From Sporisorium sorghi (lineage: Eukaryota > Basidiomycota > Ustilaginomycetes > Ustilaginales > Ustilaginaceae): a DNA stretch of 26,904 nt. The notes under the pieces are model-generated. The model had not been told where the DNA came from. It saw nothing but the letters and a program-made list of their open reading frames with translations, and made no database searches. Every line of letters begins with the position of its first letter. The first letter of the stretch is position 1. The stretch spans positions 1-26,904 of the forward strand of contig JALCCG010000283.1 in the NCBI GenBank assembly GCA_023212695.1, given 5' to 3'. The translations under genes were made by a program, and so were the position numbers. Shown in pieces: positions 24,579-26,904 of the stretch.

Positions 24579-24604
24579 TTTTTTTTTTTTTTTTTTTTTT
24601 TTTT
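24579..24604 (-). promoter_or_regulatory. A26 tract in the YHM2 leader, 13 nt before the ATG
   Basis: The plus strand has 26 consecutive T, which is a 26-nt poly(A) on the YHM2 sense strand, followed by 13 nt (CAAAGAAACCACC) and then the start codon. If transcribed, the mRNA carries an internal poly(A) leader long enough to bind poly(A)-binding protein. It could alternatively be promoter poly(dA:dT). Confidence 0.6.
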
Positions 24605-24997
24605 GCAGTCCCGAGGAATCTAGCTTTTGTATTTTGAGGAACGAATTGCTGCGATCGCGAGGAACGACGAGTTGGCAGTTGTATGGAGCTTGAAGGAAGA
24701 GAAAGGGTATCAAACGTAGCCTGTTGAAAGAGCTATACGGGGAGAGAGGTGATGGAGATGATATTGAAGAGGAAGAGGAGATGAAGCGAATCGAGAGAAA
24801 TCGGAAGATTGGAGAGCCAAGGGTTTTTCCCCTCGTTTCGCGCACGGATAGCACAGCGAGCCAAGAAGAAACGCAGCCCGAGTGCGTGAACAGAGAGCGA
24901 GCTGCTGGCTGGCTAGAGACTGCTTTGGGGCCAACTTTTTTCTTTTCTCCCCAACGCGTGGCGCGGATACGTGAGAGTGACAAGGATCTTTCCGATT

Positions 24998-24999
<2 letters not shown>

Positions 25000-25029
<30 letters not shown>
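25000..25029. repeat. T30 homopolymer
   Basis: Thirty consecutive T, about 435 bp upstream of the YHM2 start. Together with the A26 leader tract and T23 at 26349-26371 it forms a series of long T tracts on the same strand, all on one side of the window. Confidence 0.9.
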
Positions 25030-26348
25030 CCCGCACTGCAGCCCGCTTTCTCTCGCTCTTCCGCCTGGTTGTGGGGTTGTTGGCTCGACATTGGAAATCA
25101 CAGATTTTGGGCGAATTTCAAGCTCCCGATCTGTTTTCGTTTCATGCATGGCTTCTCTGACTCGATTCGCGCTTCGTTCAGCCACCCGATCCTGTTCTTT
25201 TTCTTTGACTTGGTCATACGATTTCTCACCAGCGAGCGGCTCGACCAACGAGTGAGCGTATCGCGTGTCGTCGAAATCAACACTTTTTCCTGCGTGCTGG
25301 CCGCTTATGAAGCGCTCGAAGCTCCCTTTTTTTTGGGGGGGACACGCGCTGCTCACGGTCAGTCAGTCGCCTCAACCCGTCCATGGACGTCTCTTCGCAT
25401 CTTGTCATCGCAATGCTAAGTCTCAGAGATTGTAGAGAACCTTGTTCGCTGTGTCTACCTTTCCCATCACCATCTCCTAACGAACCTTGTCTATCTACCA
25501 CCATGAACGGAACAACGGGGCGAAGGATTCGACGCTTTTTGGGCTCGATGAGAAATCCTGCGCCTTTTCTTCCAGCTTTTTTTTTTTATCGATGCGACGG
25601 GCTTTTGCATGAAAAAGAGTGGCCATCTTCGAAAAAAAACAAATTTGTTAGATTGTCGAGGTGCTCGTGCACGATGTTAGGCCGTCGGAAGAGGTGATCC
25701 GGCGAGTTTGCATATCGTTGATGGCTGCCGCTGCTCCTCTCAGCCTCACCTGCAGCAGATGAAGCACAGGCCCGCACTCACTCAGCAGCAAAGCAAGTGT
25801 GGCAGTGCGACTTACACCGACTCCTTTACCCTTCGCACCTTGCGCTGACGCTTCACGGTTTCGAGGCAAGGGGGTGATGTGCTTTTAAAACGTTAGCGCC
25901 CACTCGAAGTACGGCACCCTGTGTCTTGGCAGCACCACCAAACGTGCATATACATAGGCGGAATGGCGTGCCCGACGTGATCCCACCCTCTCTCTCCCTC
26001 TGCTATCCACCGGAGAGTTTTGATTTTTATTCGCAATTTACGCGAGCGACGGGAAAAAAAAAGAAAAAAGAAAAAAAGAAAAAGCTGTCAAACAACAGAA
26101 GAGACTCGGCGAATTATTTTTTTTTTCCCTTTGTGATGCTTATCAGCAAGGCGAAACACCAGAGGAAAGCGTCTTAGTGCTGTCTTGGCATTCCACACGA
26201 CGTCGTCAATGGAAGCATCACGGCGACTTTTTGGAGCTTCTTCCTGCCCGGTAAGCGAAGCCGGTGCTAGTCGATCCAGCCTTCTCTTGGCGCACTTCGG
26301 GCTCTGGACGTCTTCCGGATACCTCGTCCCGCCGTCAGCCTGGGAGTG

Positions 26349-26371
26349 TTTTTTTTTTTTTTTTTTTTTTT
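26349..26371. repeat. T23 homopolymer
   Basis: Twenty-three consecutive T in sequence without a recognised gene, about 380 bp from the terminal poly(C) tract. Confidence 0.9.
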
Positions 26372-26751
26372 GATGCCGTCGGCAAATGCTTCTTCTCCCG
26401 ACCTTGGCGGTGACGCAAAGCTTTGAAGCTGCCAAACGTGCTCGAAAAGTCGTCGTGACACGGTGTCGCCGACTGATAACAGGTTCCCAGAACAGCGACG
26501 TGAAGCGGGTTCGCATGGTTTACCGAGTGTTGTAGGAGAGGCTAAAAAGGTTGTGGTGCCGTAAGGTTGCGTAGCGTTGTTCATCTGCACCAAACTAGTG
26601 CTAATCGTGTGAGAGCACGAACCTTGTCCGTTAGTGTGTCATGTCTCGACCCACGGACGCCCCCTTTGCCAAGAGAGCAAGGTTCACATTCCACTCTAAC
26701 CCACACAATGAAACGTTTTTCCCAGCTGCGAAGGATCGTGAAGCAACGCCC

Positions 26752-26753
<2 letters not shown>

Positions 26754-26809
<56 letters not shown>

Positions 26810-26904
26810 ACCCCCCCCCCCACCCCCCCCCCCACCCCCCCCCCCCCCCCCCCCCACCCCCCCCCCACCCCCCCCCCCCCCCCCCCCCGCACCCCCCCCC
26901 CCCC
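26754..26904. repeat. Terminal 151-nt poly(C) tract with sparse A interruptions
   Basis: From 26754 to the end the sequence is C except for A at 26810, 26822, 26834, 26856, 26867 and 26891 and G at 26889. A-to-A spacings are 12, 12, 22, 11 and 24 nt, close to multiples of 11-12, so it could be a degenerate C11A minisatellite. A telomere at the right end would be G-rich on this strand and would show TTAGGG, so this is not a telomere. An assembly or sequencing artefact at the contig edge is likely. Confidence 0.85.

Larger units (their letters stand above)
24605..26753. other. Gene-poor, homopolymer-rich upstream region of YHM2
   Basis: I find no supported gene in these 2.1 kb. The base composition is more AT-rich than the coding regions, and open frames are short and cross homopolymers. 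It contains T30 (25000-25029), an A/G-purine stretch (about 26054-26083), T23 (26349-26371) and further T8-T11 runs. A canonical-looking intron signature occurs on the minus strand at 25750-25815, and a branch/acceptor-like site at 25627-25651 precedes a 43-codon minus-strand frame (25495-25626). A 35-codon plus-strand frame at 25148 begins like a mitochondrial presequence (MASLTRFALRSATRS). None has further support. The left part should include the YHM2 promoter. Confidence 0.6.

Noticed and set aside
24216..25091. 291-codon minus-strand frame over YHM2 exon 1 and its promoter
   Set aside because: It passes through poly-Lys stretches made by the A26 and A30 tracts and reads YHM2 in the wrong phase.
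25148..25255. 35-codon frame starting MASLTRFALRSATRS, like a mitochondrial presequence
   Set aside because: It ends after 35 codons. A possible GTGAGC donor near 25251 exists, but I could not find following exons with coding character.
26754..26904. Telomere at the right end
   Set aside because: No TTAGGG-type unit is present, and the strand is C-rich where a right-hand telomere should be G-rich.
1..26904. tRNA, rRNA, CRISPR array, transposon or viral gene
   Set aside because: I looked for tRNA B-box-like sequence outside genes, regularly spaced direct repeats, long terminal inverted or direct repeats and transposase or polymerase motifs, and found none that I could support by eye.

Overview
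The window looks like one contig from a basidiomycete fungus, most likely a smut (Ustilaginales, Ustilago/Sporisorium-like). This is inferred from five things: long, nearly intron-free, GC-rich genes; proteins swollen by Ser/Ala/Gly/Gln low-complexity tracts; short intergenic gaps; CT- and GA-rich leaders; and clear fungal protein families (Cdc45, ribophorin I, Zn2Cys6 regulator, Yhm2). The only clear coding intron is a 90-nt one in the Yhm2 gene. Species identity cannot be proven from the sequence alone.

Layout: 1-72 is pure poly(A) and 73-1622 is a long leader/promoter. A RasGEF of 1788 aa with an internal degenerate GTPase-like domain lies at 1623-6989 (+). It converges on CDC45 (7213-9627, -). 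CDC45 shares a 478-bp divergent promoter with OST1/ribophorin I (10106-11614, +). OST1 ends 108 bp from the convergent end of a Zn2Cys6 regulator (11723-14857, -). A DEAH-box RNA helicase with dsRBD-like N-terminus and RGG tail follows on the same strand (15327-19973, -). About 1.05 kb of microsatellite-rich divergent promoter separates it from a FAD-dependent oxidoreductase-like membrane protein (21025-23334, +). The last gene is the mitochondrial citrate/oxoglutarate carrier YHM2 (23582-24565, -). From 24566 to 26753 I see no convincing gene, only homopolymer-rich sequence. The final 151 nt are poly(C) with sparse interruptions.

The genes do not form a pathway. They are mainly housekeeping functions (replication initiation, N-glycosylation, RNA unwinding, mitochondrial carrier) mixed with signalling and regulatory genes, in the alternating convergent/divergent order usual for compact fungal genomes. 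I found no mobile element, CRISPR, rRNA or tRNA. I do not see an obviously new multi-gene system. The most interesting points are the pseudoGTPase-RasGEF fusion, the stop-free in-frame YHM2 intron with a poly(A) leader in front of the YHM2 start codon, the RNA helicase A-like architecture, and the unassigned FAD membrane protein. Two predicted starts needed correction, because the longest open frames of the helicase and of the FAD protein begin at non-ATG codons; I moved both to good-context ATGs.
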